This document shows, one piece after another, positions 17,519 to 26,075 of a stretch of 64,000 nt of DNA (position 1 is the stretch's first letter; every line of letters starts with the position of its first letter). Source of the stretch: JAAXHB01 sp965221635 (GTDB taxonomy: Bacteria > Actinomycetota > Acidimicrobiia > Acidimicrobiales > Aldehydirespiratoraceae); NCBI GenBank assembly GCA_965221635.1, contig OZ244902.1:434001-498000 (forward strand), given 5' to 3'. The translations under genes were made by a program, and so were the position numbers. The notes under the pieces were generated by a model. That model ran no database searches, was not told where the DNA came from, and saw only the letters and a program-made list of their open reading frames with translations.

Positions 17519-17884
17519 TCACACCCATTTGAGCATTCCCTTGCGCCATGCGTAGAGCAGCCCCAGCAGCAAGATGAAGATGAAGATCGCCATCTCGACC
17601 AGTCCGAACATGCCGTAGGCCTCGAGCCGGGCCGCCCAGGGGAAGATGAACACGGCCTCCACGTCGAACAGCACGAACAGCAAGGCGAACACGTAGTAGC
17701 GGATGTTGGCCTGCGACCACATGTCGCCCACCGGATCGACGCCGGATTCGTAGTTCTCGATCTTTTGCGGGGTGGGGCGCGACGGCCGCAGCAATCGCCC
17801 GAGGCCCAGGAACCCACCCACAACGGCGAAACCGAGAGCACCGAAGATCCCGATGGTCAGGTAGGTGCGCAGGAACTCCGACAC
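17519..17884 (-). CDS. nuoA: NADH-quinone oxidoreductase subunit A (Nuo-11 operon)
   Basis: 121-residue three-helix subunit, first gene of the operon. ENYESGVDPVGD and RYYVFALLFVLFDVEAVFIFPWA are the family signatures. The start is set at GTG 17884: it gives the normal NuoA length and lies 8 nt downstream of a TAGGCT -10 box, so translation is probably leaderless. An in-frame ATG further upstream (MQDASDA) would add a non-conserved segment. Confidence 0.93.
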   Translation of the reverse strand: MSEFLRTYLTIGIFGALGFAVVGGFLGLGRLLRPSRPTPQKIENYESGVDPVGDMWSQANIRYYVFALLFVLFDVEAVFIFPWAARLEAYGMFGLVEMAIFIFILLLGLLYAWRKGMLKWV

Positions 17885-17892
17885 GGCGGCAA

Positions 17893-17898
17893 AGCCTA
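17893..17898 (-). promoter_or_regulatory. -10 box of the Nuo-11 operon, leaderless nuoA
   Basis: TAGGCT on the minus strand ends 8 nt before the nuoA GTG. No clear -35 is seen. One of about a dozen TANNNT boxes in this window placed 6-8 nt before a start codon. Confidence 0.45.
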
Positions 17899-18010
17899 CC
17901 GATCCCCCATCGGTGACGCGCGCCGGCGCCGCCGTCCGGCGCGGCTGCCCGGCCGGGCCCCCAAGTGCGTCCGATGCATCTTGCATTGTGCATGATTTGT
18001 GAGAGTCTGG

Positions 18011-18016
18011 GATAAT
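18011..18016 (+). promoter_or_regulatory. -10 box of the alpha/beta-hydrolase gene
   Basis: GATAAT ends 7 nt before ATG 18024, consistent with a leaderless transcript; TTGTGC at 17986-17991 is a possible -35 at 19-nt spacing. Divergent to the Nuo-11 operon promoter, which lies about 115 bp away. Confidence 0.45.
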
Positions 18017-18023
18017 GGCTGGG

Positions 18024-18881
18024 ATGAGAATCGTGTCCGAAGGTGCAGGCCCGCCGGTGGTGTTGGTGCATTCGCTGCTCACCGATCACACCGCGTACGA
18101 CCGGATCGCCGGGCGGCTGTCGAACCGGCACCGGGTGCATCGTGTGATCCTGCCCGGCTTCGGTGACCCAGCCGAGCCGAGCGAGCCACCCGAGCGGATC
18201 GCCATCACCGACGTGGCCGACATGCTGGCTCAAGCCGTTGGCAACGCCGGGCCCAGTGGGGAGACCGGGCCCAGTGGGGAGGCCGGACCCAGTGGGGAGG
18301 CCGGGATCGATGGTTCAGCCGCCTCCGGCGACGTGGCGACCCCGGCGATACAGCGACCTTCGTTGATCGGCAACGGGCTGGGGGCGTTCGTGGTGGTGGC
18401 CGCCCTGGCCCGCCACGCCGATCTGTTCGGGCCGTCGGTGATCGCCAACGGCGGCGTGGCGTTCTCCGCGCAGCGGCGCGAGGCGTTCACCGGCATGCGC
18501 AAAGTCGTGGGGTCCGGTGGCATGGCCGCCGTGGCCGACACCGCCATTCGGCGAATCTTCAACGACGGCTATCTGGCCGCGCATCCCGAGGCGTTCGAGG
18601 AGCGTCGCGAGGTGTTGCTCAGCATCGATCCAGGCTGGTTCCGCGCGTACTGCGGCGCCTTGCGCGACATGGACCTGCGCTCGACGGCGGGCCGTATAGC
18701 CGTGCCGGTGCTGGTGGTGGCGGGCACCGATGATGCCACCACACCCCCGGAGATGTCAGCCGAACTGGCCGACACGGTGCCGGGGGCACGGATCGTGACC
18801 ATCGACGATTGCGGTCACTGCCCGCCACTGCACCAACCCGACCGTTTCGTGGAGGTGGTGACCGAGTTCCTGGCGCAGTGA
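18024..18881 (+). CDS. Alpha/beta-hydrolase-fold protein lacking the nucleophile serine
   Basis: 285 residues from ATG 18024 (leaderless placement; ATG 18015 overlaps the -10). The fold is recognisable: VVLVHSLLT oxyanion loop, VILPGFGDP, a late Asp in VVAGTDDATTP and a late His in DDCGHCPPL. The nucleophile elbow, normally GxSxG, reads GNGLG (residues 116-120), so Gly118 takes the place of the catalytic Ser. Just before it lies a collagen-like run of three GPSGE(T/A) units (residues 76-93). Either a non-hydrolytic member or one using another mechanism. Substrate unknown. Confidence 0.75.
   Translation: MRIVSEGAGPPVVLVHSLLTDHTAYDRIAGRLSNRHRVHRVILPGFGDPAEPSEPPERIAITDVADMLAQAVGNAGPSGETGPSGEAGPSGEAGIDGSAASGDVATPAIQRPSLIGNGLGAFVVVAALARHADLFGPSVIANGGVAFSAQRREAFTGMRKVVGSGGMAAVADTAIRRIFNDGYLAAHPEAFEERREVLLSIDPGWFRAYCGALRDMDLRSTAGRIAVPVLVVAGTDDATTPPEMSAELADTVPGARIVTIDDCGHCPPLHQPDRFVEVVTEFLAQ
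18249..18302 (+). repeat. Three 18-bp tandem repeats inside the hydrolase gene
   Basis: Units at 18249, 18267 and 18285, each 18 bp and encoding GPSGE followed by T or A. Being a multiple of three, copy-number change would keep the frame. Confidence 0.85.
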
Positions 18882-19016
18882 GCGCCGCGCCCGCGCCCCC
18901 TGGCCGAGTTGTGAGCAACAACGACCAGGGCACCTCGGGCACCACCGGTTCGGCTACTTGAACAACACCCGCATTTCAACAACACCCGGCTCAGCGCTGC
19001 GAACCAGGAGGACACG

Positions 19017-19961
19017 ATGCAGATCAACGAGGAACTGCTGGAGCGGTATTGCCGCGACTACTGCAACTGGGGTCGATGGGGCGACCACGACCAGTTGGGC
19101 ACGCTCAACTTCATCACCCCGCAAAAGGTGGTGGATTCGGCGTCGATGGTGAAGCAGGGGAAGGTGTTCTCGTTGCAGTTGCCCCTCGACGGCAACGGCC
19201 CCCAAACCGGGGCCTTCGGGCGGGTGAATCCCGTTCACCAGATGGTGGCCACCGGCACCGATCACCTGCAGGGCTCTCAGGGTTGGCCGATGGGCTGGGG
19301 CGTGGCCGACGACACGTTGTTCCTGTTTCTCCAGGGTGGCACCCAGTGGGACGCGCTGGCTCACATCTTCCACAACGGAAAGATGTACAACGACCTCGAC
19401 GCGGGGCTTGTGACCAGTCGGGGCGCCGCCGCCAACGGCATCGAGAACGCCAAAACGGTGGCGAGCCGAGGGGTGCTGCTCGACATTGCCCGCCTCATGG
19501 GTGTGGACAGCCTCGAACCGGGCTTCGCGATCACACCCGAACACCTCGACGCGGCTTGCGCCGCCCAAGGTGTGACGGTGGGCAGTGGCGACATGGTGCT
19601 GATCCGCACCGGTGACATGGCCCGGCGGCGGGGCCTGCCCGGGTGGGACGGGTACTCCGCGGGCGACTCGCCGGGCCTGTCGTTGACCAGCGCTCCGTGG
19701 CTGGCGGACAATCAACTGGCCGCGATAGCCACCGACACGTGGGGCGCGGAGGTGAGACCCAACGAGATAGACGGCAGCTTCCAGCCTTTGCACCTGGTGA
19801 TGGTGGTGAACATGGGACTGCTCGTTGGCGAGATCTGGCATCTGGACGAGTTGGCCGCCGACTGCGCGGATGACGGCGTGTACGAGTTCCAGTTGGTGGC
19901 CCCGGCGTTGCTGATACCGGGAGCGGTGGGTTCGCCGCTGAACCCGCAAGCCATCAAGTAA
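19017..19961 (+). CDS. Cyclase-family protein (kynurenine formamidase-like fold)
   Basis: 314 residues with AGGAGG 5 nt before the ATG. The metal-site region reads GGTQWDALAH (residues 107-116), the variant of the HxGTHxDxxxH cyclase motif found in the branch of this family that has GGTQWD. Members hydrolyse or cyclise amide/ester substrates using a divalent metal. The C-terminal segment LHLVMVVNMGLLVGEIWHLDELA is also family-like. Monocistronic by position. Substrate cannot be assigned. Confidence 0.8.
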   Translation: MQINEELLERYCRDYCNWGRWGDHDQLGTLNFITPQKVVDSASMVKQGKVFSLQLPLDGNGPQTGAFGRVNPVHQMVATGTDHLQGSQGWPMGWGVADDTLFLFLQGGTQWDALAHIFHNGKMYNDLDAGLVTSRGAAANGIENAKTVASRGVLLDIARLMGVDSLEPGFAITPEHLDAACAAQGVTVGSGDMVLIRTGDMARRRGLPGWDGYSAGDSPGLSLTSAPWLADNQLAAIATDTWGAEVRPNEIDGSFQPLHLVMVVNMGLLVGEIWHLDELAADCADDGVYEFQLVAPALLIPGAVGSPLNPQAIK

Positions 19962-20173
19962 CCCGCGCAGGGGGTGCCGTCGCCTGCCCGGGGATCCGCG
20001 GAGTCGATACCCGGGCTGTTCCTGCCGAGGACAACACCGCCTTCGCAGGCTCCCGGGTGTGATTGAGGGGTCGAGTTGCGCGGATCTGTTCTGGCCGGGG
20101 CGGGCTGTCGCCGTGGCGCCGGGGAGTACCGGGGTTTCTGTCGAGCGAGCCGCCCGGGTTGGGTGCGCTGTGG

Positions 20174-20848
20174 TCAGGCGTTCCAGTCGTTGAGGATCAT
20201 CACGTCATCGAGGGCGCCTCGAGCGGCGGGCTTGAAGTCCGTGCCGATGGTGTAGGCGACCGGGCTCAGCGCGTACTGGCGAACCTCGTCGTAGGGAATG
20301 TTGAGAATGTCGGCGACTTCGCGTTCGTAGGTGAGGTGGAGCGTGGTCCAACAGGTGCCAAGGCCCCGTTCGCGGGCCGCCAGCATGAAACTCCACGCCG
20401 CGGGGATTATCGACCCGGCTTGGCTCACCAGGCCGATGTCGCTGTCGGTCCGCCCGGTTTGGCCGGCCCGGCCGACGATGCAAGGGATGAACAGCACCGG
20501 ACTTCGGCCCATGTTGGCTGCCAGGTATTCCGCCGATGACACAACCCTGGCTTGCTGAGCCGCCCGGGGCGTGTCGCTGTCCTCAAAGAGGCGACCCGCG
20601 TACATGGGGCTGTCGCGGTAGGCGTTGAACCCGAGCTGGTAGTAGTGGCCGATCTGTCGGATCTTGTCCGCGTCGGTGACGAACACGAACCGCCATGTCT
20701 GCATGTTGGATCCGGTGGGCGCCTGAACGGCGAACTCCAGGCACTCGCGCAGCAGCGATTCGGGCACGGGACGGTCGAAGTCGAGTCGTTTGCGCACGGC
20801 GCGGGTGGTGCGCAGCATCTCATCGGTGGTGAGTCCAAGCGTTGTCAT
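20174..20848 (-). CDS. Nitroreductase-family protein
   Basis: 224 residues from ATG 20848, which lies 7 nt after a TACGCT -10 box on the minus strand. FMN-dependent fold signatures: TTRAVRKRLDFDRPV near the N-terminus, APTGSNMQTWRFVFVTD (FMN phosphate and isoalloxazine contacts), and GLGTCWTTLHLTYE toward the C-terminus. The enzymes reduce nitro, quinone or halogenated compounds with NAD(P)H. Divergently transcribed from the beta-lactamase-fold gene. Substrate unknown. Confidence 0.85.
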   Translation of the reverse strand: MTTLGLTTDEMLRTTRAVRKRLDFDRPVPESLLRECLEFAVQAPTGSNMQTWRFVFVTDADKIRQIGHYYQLGFNAYRDSPMYAGRLFEDSDTPRAAQQARVVSSAEYLAANMGRSPVLFIPCIVGRAGQTGRTDSDIGLVSQAGSIIPAAWSFMLAARERGLGTCWTTLHLTYEREVADILNIPYDEVRQYALSPVAYTIGTDFKPAARGALDDVMILNDWNA

Positions 20849-20855
20849 GGGCGCA

Positions 20856-20861
20856 AGCGTA
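20856..20861 (-). promoter_or_regulatory. -10 box of nitroreductase gene
   Basis: TACGCT on the minus strand, 7 nt before ATG 20848; leaderless arrangement. Confidence 0.4.
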
Positions 20862-21018
20862 GGTGCCTGGGTTGCGCTCGAGGGTCGAGCAGTGTTCGTG
20901 CAGGGTTTGCCGGGTGGCGGCCACACCCGGCGGACGCCGCGGCGGTGTCTGCGCAACTCTTGCTGTTGCTTGCCTGGCGACGGTGCCGCACCCCACGGGT
21001 GCGTCGTGGACGGTTCAT

Positions 21019-21024
21019 TAGAGT
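21019..21024 (+). promoter_or_regulatory. -10 box of beta-lactamase-fold hydrolase gene
   Basis: TAGAGT followed by TCCGGC and GTG 21031; the box, spacer and start are the same as at 52295 except for one base of the -10. Confidence 0.45.
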
Positions 21025-21030
21025 TCCGGC

Positions 21031-22278
21031 GTGGATTCCAACAATGTTGCCGTGCAAGTCGAGGTGGATCCCAGCGAGGTTGGATTCGATCCGGACCGTC
21101 TGGGGCGAGTGGCTGAGCACCTTCACGGATACGTCGACCGCGAGCTGCTTCCGGGCACCTACGTGCTGATCACCCGGGGTGGCAAGGTGGCTTACGTCGA
21201 CCTGTACGGCTGGCAGGACGTGGAACGCAGCATTCCCGTGGCGCCCGACACGGTTTACCGCTTCTATTCGATGACCAAGCCGATCGCGTCGATAGCGCTG
21301 ATGCAGCTTTACGAGCAGGGCAGGTTCCTGCTTCGGGATCCGATCTCGCGTTGGATCCCGGCGTTCGCCAAGACCCGCGTGTACACCGGCGGTGATCGCA
21401 TCGACTACGAAACACGAGAAGCGAGCCGGGAGATCACCGTCCACGATTTGCTCACCCACATGAGCGGCCTCAGCTACGACTTCCACGTGGGCACCGCGGT
21501 GAGCGGCATTTACCGCCAGCGCGGCTTCAACTGGGGCGCCCCCACCGGGCTCGACCTTGGTGAGATGTGCGATCTTCTGGCAGACCTTCCGTTGGTGTTC
21601 GATCCGGGATCGGAGTGGAATTACTCGCACTCAACCGACGTGGTGGGCCGCCTCGTTGAGGTGATCTCGGGTCAGAGCCTCGACGAGTACCTGGCCGAGC
21701 ACATTTTGGGCCCTCTCGGCATGGTGGACACGGCCTTTTGGGTTGCGCCCGACAACGTTCACCGGTTCGCGGGGAATTACACGTTCACGCCAGGGTCGAT
21801 GAAACGCAAACTGGTGGACGACGCGCAGAGGTCGCCTTACCTGAGCCGGCCCAAGCTGTTGTCGGGTGGTGGGGGTTTGGTGTCCACCATGGCCGACTAC
21901 CACCGGTTCACGCAAATGTTGCGAGGCGGTGGCACCCTCGACGGTCGGCGCATTATCGGCCGGGCCACGCTGGACTTCATGACCCTCAATCACATCCCCG
22001 GCGGGATGGATCTCAGCGAGTACGGCAGGCCGTTGTTTTCCGAGACTGCGTTCGAGGGTGTGGGCTTCGGGCTCGGCTTTTCGGTGGTCACCAACCCTGC
22101 CAAAACCCAAACGGTTTGCTCGGCGGGAGAGTACGGCTGGGGTGGCGCGGCCTCAACGGCGTTCTGGGTGGATCCGGCAGAGGACATCACGGTGATCTTC
22201 CTCACCCAGCTGTTCCCCTCGAGCACCCATCCCATCCGCCCCGAGCTGAAAGCCCTCGTCTACCAGGCACTCACCTAG
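21031..22278 (+). CDS. Serine hydrolase, beta-lactamase class C/EstB fold
   Basis: 415 residues from GTG 21031 (leaderless placement; no Shine-Dalgarno). The SxxK nucleophile motif is SMTK at residues 80-83; the second motif is Tyr-Ser-His in WNYSHSTD, as in EstB-like esterases; a late GYGW-like GEYGWGGAASTAFW segment fits the family's third element. No signal peptide, so cytoplasmic. Likely an esterase or peptidase-type enzyme rather than a resistance lactamase. Converges on the FAD oxidoreductase gene, the two stops sharing one CTAG. Confidence 0.85.
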   Translation: MDSNNVAVQVEVDPSEVGFDPDRLGRVAEHLHGYVDRELLPGTYVLITRGGKVAYVDLYGWQDVERSIPVAPDTVYRFYSMTKPIASIALMQLYEQGRFLLRDPISRWIPAFAKTRVYTGGDRIDYETREASREITVHDLLTHMSGLSYDFHVGTAVSGIYRQRGFNWGAPTGLDLGEMCDLLADLPLVFDPGSEWNYSHSTDVVGRLVEVISGQSLDEYLAEHILGPLGMVDTAFWVAPDNVHRFAGNYTFTPGSMKRKLVDDAQRSPYLSRPKLLSGGGGLVSTMADYHRFTQMLRGGGTLDGRRIIGRATLDFMTLNHIPGGMDLSEYGRPLFSETAFEGVGFGLGFSVVTNPAKTQTVCSAGEYGWGGAASTAFWVDPAEDITVIFLTQLFPSSTHPIRPELKALVYQALT

Positions 22279-23510
22279 CCGAAACGGGTGGGGGCGAACG
22301 CCGCGGGGTCGAGTTGCCGGGCGGTGGAGTCGTTGCGGGCGGGGATGGTTGGCATGGGGGTGTGGCCGGTGATCAGCGCGGCGGCGAGTTCGCCAAGCGC
22401 CGGTGAGGTCTTGATGCCGTAACCGCCCTGACCGGCGAGCCAGAAGAACCCCGGATGGTCGGCATCGAAACCGGCAACTGGAACGCCGTCGGTGGCGAAG
22501 GTGCGCAGCCCTGCCCAGGTGGCCCGAACGCCGCGCACCACCATGGTGGTGGCGTCGTGGATTCGTTCCACGCCGAGCGCGATGTCGAGTTCCTCCGGTC
22601 TGGCATCGCATGGGTCGCTTGGGGTCTCGTCGGCGGGGGAGGCCAGAATCAGCCCGCTCCACGGCTCGAAGTAGAACCGGCCGCCGATGTCGGCGGTGAG
22701 CGGCCAGGCGCTCGTGTCTGTGTTGGCGGGAGGGGGAAACACGAACACCGACCGCCGCAGCGGGCGCAAGCCGAGGGGCGCCACTCCCGCCAGCGCGGCG
22801 ATCTGGTCGCACCACGCTCCGGCGGCGTTCACCACGACGTCGCATTCCAAGGTGTGCTCCCCCGCGGTGACCTGCCAGCGCTGTGAGCGCGCGTGGCGAG
22901 TGTTGGCGAAGCCATCGGTTGTGGAGTTGCCGTCACGCTGCCCACCGGTCGCATCGTGTTGGCCTGCGTCTTCGGCGAGAGCGGTTATGGAGGTGACCGG
23001 CGATTCGTGGTGGAACTGGGCGCCCCGGTCGCGGGCGCCGCGGATGAATCCGTTGAGCAGCCCGTCCACGTCAATCGAGCGGGCCGCGGGCTCATGCAGC
23101 CCTGCCACAGCGGCCTCGGGACGCAGCACGGACACCATCCGGCAACACTCGGCGCTCGAGAGTCGGCGCACGTCGATACCCATTTCGTCGGCCAGAGCGG
23201 CTTCGTTTGCGATTTCGGTTTGCCCGTTGGGATCGTCCGACGCCGCGATCAACAGCACGCCTCGTGGTTCCACCAACGCAAAGTCCGAGAAACCCGAGGG
23301 CGGGTTCTCAAAGAAGTTCCGCCCCGCGGCCACCAGGTCACGCACCGGCGGAGGGCCGATCACCTCGGTGAGCAGCGCAGCCGACCGCCCCGACGAGTGA
23401 TACCCAGGCGAAGACTCGGCCTCCAGCACCGTCACCGAAACATGCTCAGCCAGATGCCAAGCCGCCGAGGCCCCCGCCATCCCGGCACCAATCACGACTA
23501 CCTCAGTCAC
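22275..23510 (-). CDS. FAD-dependent oxidoreductase (DAO / glycine oxidase-like)
   Basis: 411 residues. N-terminal Rossmann motif VIGAGMAGASAAWHLAE (GxGxxG at 8-13) and ExxSS after strand 2; the C-terminal part has WLAGQGGYGIKTSPALGELAA, the second FAD contact of the D-amino-acid/sarcosine oxidase family. A short low-complexity insertion (TGGQRDGNSTTDG) lies mid-protein. Oxidises an amine or amino acid with O2 or passes electrons to quinone; substrate unknown. Preceded by the DNA glycosylase gene 15 nt upstream on the same strand. Confidence 0.83.
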   Translation of the reverse strand: MTEVVVIGAGMAGASAAWHLAEHVSVTVLEAESSPGYHSSGRSAALLTEVIGPPPVRDLVAAGRNFFENPPSGFSDFALVEPRGVLLIAASDDPNGQTEIANEAALADEMGIDVRRLSSAECCRMVSVLRPEAAVAGLHEPAARSIDVDGLLNGFIRGARDRGAQFHHESPVTSITALAEDAGQHDATGGQRDGNSTTDGFANTRHARSQRWQVTAGEHTLECDVVVNAAGAWCDQIAALAGVAPLGLRPLRRSVFVFPPPANTDTSAWPLTADIGGRFYFEPWSGLILASPADETPSDPCDARPEELDIALGVERIHDATTMVVRGVRATWAGLRTFATDGVPVAGFDADHPGFFWLAGQGGYGIKTSPALGELAAALITGHTPMPTIPARNDSTARQLDPAAFAPTRFG

Positions 23511-23525
23511 ACCATCGCCACTTTC

Positions 23526-23957
23526 TCAGGGTCGTTCCCAGGTCGCTATGGGGCCTGGCACAACGATCATGCAGGGATGCGGTTCGGGAAGGTCAATGTT
23601 ACGGATGCTCTCGTGGCGGGGTGGGTCGCGGGTTTCCAGCTTGCCCAACAGATGAGCGAACTCGTAGCGCATCTGTCCGTCGGACACCTCAATCTTCGCT
23701 GACGGAGGTTCGAGGTCCGCGATCTTGGTGCGGTCGAATCGGTAGTTGCGCCGCACGGCCTCGTCGCACACCGCCCACAGGTACGCGGCCATCATGGCCA
23801 TGGGATCCTCGGCCTGCCGGAACCGCTCCAGTTGAGGATGAGCGCGATAGCCCCGTGTGGCCCCGGTGAGCACCTTCTGCGCCAGCAGCCCCTCACGCCA
23901 AAGAGCCACCAACCCCTTGGCGTCCAGGTACCCAGGATCCAAAGACCAAAGCCTCAC
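23526..23957 (-). CDS. Pyrimidine-dimer DNA glycosylase/endonuclease V-like protein (Pyr_excise family)
   Basis: 143 residues from GTG 23957, giving the family N-terminus MRLWSLDPGYLDAKGLVALW; the TTG at 23960 would add one residue. The LWREGLLAQKVL and GYRAHPQLERFR blocks are typical of the bacterial Pyr_excise proteins, distant relatives of T4 endonuclease V, and the Glu in WREGLL fits the catalytic glutamate position. Expected role is excision of UV photoproducts; this is by family name only. The last 30 residues are a variable tail. Confidence 0.72.
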   Translation of the reverse strand: MRLWSLDPGYLDAKGLVALWREGLLAQKVLTGATRGYRAHPQLERFRQAEDPMAMMAAYLWAVCDEAVRRNYRFDRTKIADLEPPSAKIEVSDGQMRYEFAHLLGKLETRDPPRHESIRNIDLPEPHPCMIVVPGPIATWERP

Positions 23958-23960
23958 CAA

Positions 23961-24296
23961 TCACCCCCCGCACCTCTCACCATCCTGGTCCAGCCTAGAG
24001 ATGGACGACCCAAGACATGGAGCCATCAACGCCAACCGGTAATCGGCACCTCGAGCACCAGCGCCGAATATGAGATCGGCCTTCAAGCGTCCCAGTCCTG
24101 AGCGTTCGTATGCGCCCGCACGTCGTGACCCAATGCTGCGCAACCCCGAGCGCCATGGCCATCGCACCGAGCGGTCGGGGCGCGAACGCGCACGCCCCCA
24201 AGCGATGTGCCCGCCAGAGTCAACTTGACGGGTCCGGGTGCTCAGGGGGAGCTCTTGAGTCTCTGAGCGAACCGGGGAACTCCGGCGGTGGGCGGG
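23961..24296. other. Non-coding gap upstream of the glycosylase and downstream of nuoN (Nuo-14)
   Basis: 336 bp without a credible gene. A TAGGCT box on the minus strand (23992-23997) about 35 bp before the glycosylase start may be its -10. Short open frames here lack family resemblance or a ribosome-binding site. No terminator hairpin with a T-tract is seen after nuoN. Confidence 0.4.
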
Positions 24297-26075
24297 TTAG
24301 CCGCCGGTGAGGGTTGTGGAGGCTTGGCGGGCTAGGTCGTCGAGTGGGCCGGGGAAGACTCCCAGCGCCACCGTGAGCAGCACGCTCACGAACACCACCA
24401 CCACTGCGCCTCTTGACAATCTCGCCGTTGACGCAGCGGGGGCGTCGCTTGTGGAGTCTTCCGAGTTGGTGAAGTACATTGCCACCACTACTCGCAGGTA
24501 GGCGAATGCGCCTATCACCGCGGCGACCATTGCGACCACGGCAAGCCACCACGAACGCGCCCCGGCTGCGGCCGATATTGCCGACAGCTTGGCCACGAAA
24601 CCCGAGGTGAACGGCACGCCCGCCTGAGCGAGCAGCAACACCGTGAAACCAAGCGCCAACGCGGGGCGTCTCGCGGCCAGGCCCGACAGCGAACCGAGGC
24701 TCACTCCGCGGCCCACCAAGCCCAAACGGCCCGGCGTGCCGCCGTGACCATTGCCCGAAGCCGCACCCGCGGCATCTCCGGAGGAACCGGCCATGGCCCC
24801 CGCCGCAGAGCCTGCACCCGCAGCCGCTGACACCACCGAGAGTTCACCCTCACCGGCTTCGAGTGACCCGCCGGCAACCGCGCCGGAGCGGGCGGCTGCG
24901 ACCGAGTCCGATATTGCCTGCGCTTCTTCGGGGTCTTCTTCTGTGCCGGACAGCATCCCTATCACGGTGAAGCTGCCCAGCGCCATCACCGCGTAGGCAG
25001 CCAGGTAGAACAGCACGGCGGACACGCCATCGGTTGTGGCGGCCTGCACGCCAACCATGATGAAACCGGCGTGCGCAATGGACGAATACGCCAACATGCG
25101 CTTCACGTCGTTTTGTGCCACCGCAACAAGTGACCCCACCGCCAAAGTGGCACACGACAACGCGAACACCACCGGACGCCAGTCGTCGGCTCGGATCTCG
25201 AATCCCACCACCAGCACCCGCACCAACGCCGCGAACCCCGCCGCTTTCACCGCGGAAGCCATGAACGCGGTGACCACCGACGGTGCGCCCTGGTACACGT
25301 CGGGCGCCCAGGTGTGGAACGGCACGGCGGCCACCTTGAACCCCAAACCAACCAGCATCAAGGCCACCCCCACCAGCAACATGGCGTCGCTCAGCAGCAG
25401 GTTCACGCTTAGGTAGTCGGCGATCCCGGTGAGGGTCATCGTGCCCGTGGCGCCGTAGGTGAGCGCAATTCCGTACAGCAGGAACGCCGAGGAGAACGCC
25501 CCGAGCACGAAGTACTTCACGCCCGCCTCCAACGACGAGAGTCTTCGCAGGTCGAAAGCCGCCAGCACGTACAGGGCGATCGACATCGTTTCGAGCCCCA
25601 GGAACAACACGATCAGATCGTTGGCCCCTGCCATCACCACCGCACCCGAAGCGGCGAGCAGAACCAACACGTACACCTCGACACCACCGGCGCCGGTTCG
25701 ATCACACCACCCCGGCAAAACCAACGCCAACACTGCGGTGGCCACGAACACCAAAGCGGTGACGAACAACGCAAACCCGTCGGACACCAAATGGTCGCCG
25801 AAGGCGCCAATCGCGCCGAGCCCGTCGCCCACCACCCGGTTCCATTGCAGCACCACCGCCACAAGACCCGCCACCGCCACCGCGAACACAAACGAGGCGT
25901 CGAAGATCACCAGGCCCCGCGCCCGTCGCCCCGCGGAAGCCAGGGGACTGATCAGCGACCGAACGAGCACCATCAGCACCGCGCCACCAGCGGGAAGCAC
26001 CGCCGGCAGCAGCCCGAGCCAGTCAATTTGCGGCGACTCCACCGGCAGCAACGAGTGCGACAAGAACACGCTCAC
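24297..26075 (-). CDS. nuoN: NADH-quinone oxidoreductase subunit N (Nuo-14 operon)
   Basis: 592-residue proton-pumping subunit, longer than usual. Core blocks are normal: LGLETMSIALYVLAAF, GFKVAAVPFHTWAPDVYQGAP, and KRMLAYSSIAHAGFIMVG. Between two membrane helices a cytoplasmic or periplasmic loop holds an insertion of about 85 Ala/Gly/Ser/Glu-rich residues (about 377-462), absent from the Nuo-11 copy. Start overlaps the nuoM stop (ATGA). Last gene of the operon. Confidence 0.94.
   Translation of the reverse strand: MSVFLSHSLLPVESPQIDWLGLLPAVLPAGGAVLMVLVRSLISPLASAGRRARGLVIFDASFVFAVAVAGLVAVVLQWNRVVGDGLGAIGAFGDHLVSDGFALFVTALVFVATAVLALVLPGWCDRTGAGGVEVYVLVLLAASGAVVMAGANDLIVLFLGLETMSIALYVLAAFDLRRLSSLEAGVKYFVLGAFSSAFLLYGIALTYGATGTMTLTGIADYLSVNLLLSDAMLLVGVALMLVGLGFKVAAVPFHTWAPDVYQGAPSVVTAFMASAVKAAGFAALVRVLVVGFEIRADDWRPVVFALSCATLAVGSLVAVAQNDVKRMLAYSSIAHAGFIMVGVQAATTDGVSAVLFYLAAYAVMALGSFTVIGMLSGTEEDPEEAQAISDSVAAARSGAVAGGSLEAGEGELSVVSAAAGAGSAAGAMAGSSGDAAGAASGNGHGGTPGRLGLVGRGVSLGSLSGLAARRPALALGFTVLLLAQAGVPFTSGFVAKLSAISAAAGARSWWLAVVAMVAAVIGAFAYLRVVVAMYFTNSEDSTSDAPAASTARLSRGAVVVVFVSVLLTVALGVFPGPLDDLARQASTTLTGG

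Noticed and set aside
21031..22278. Beta-lactamase resistance gene
   Set aside because: SMTK and YSH motifs fit EstB-like esterases; no signal peptide and no resistance context.
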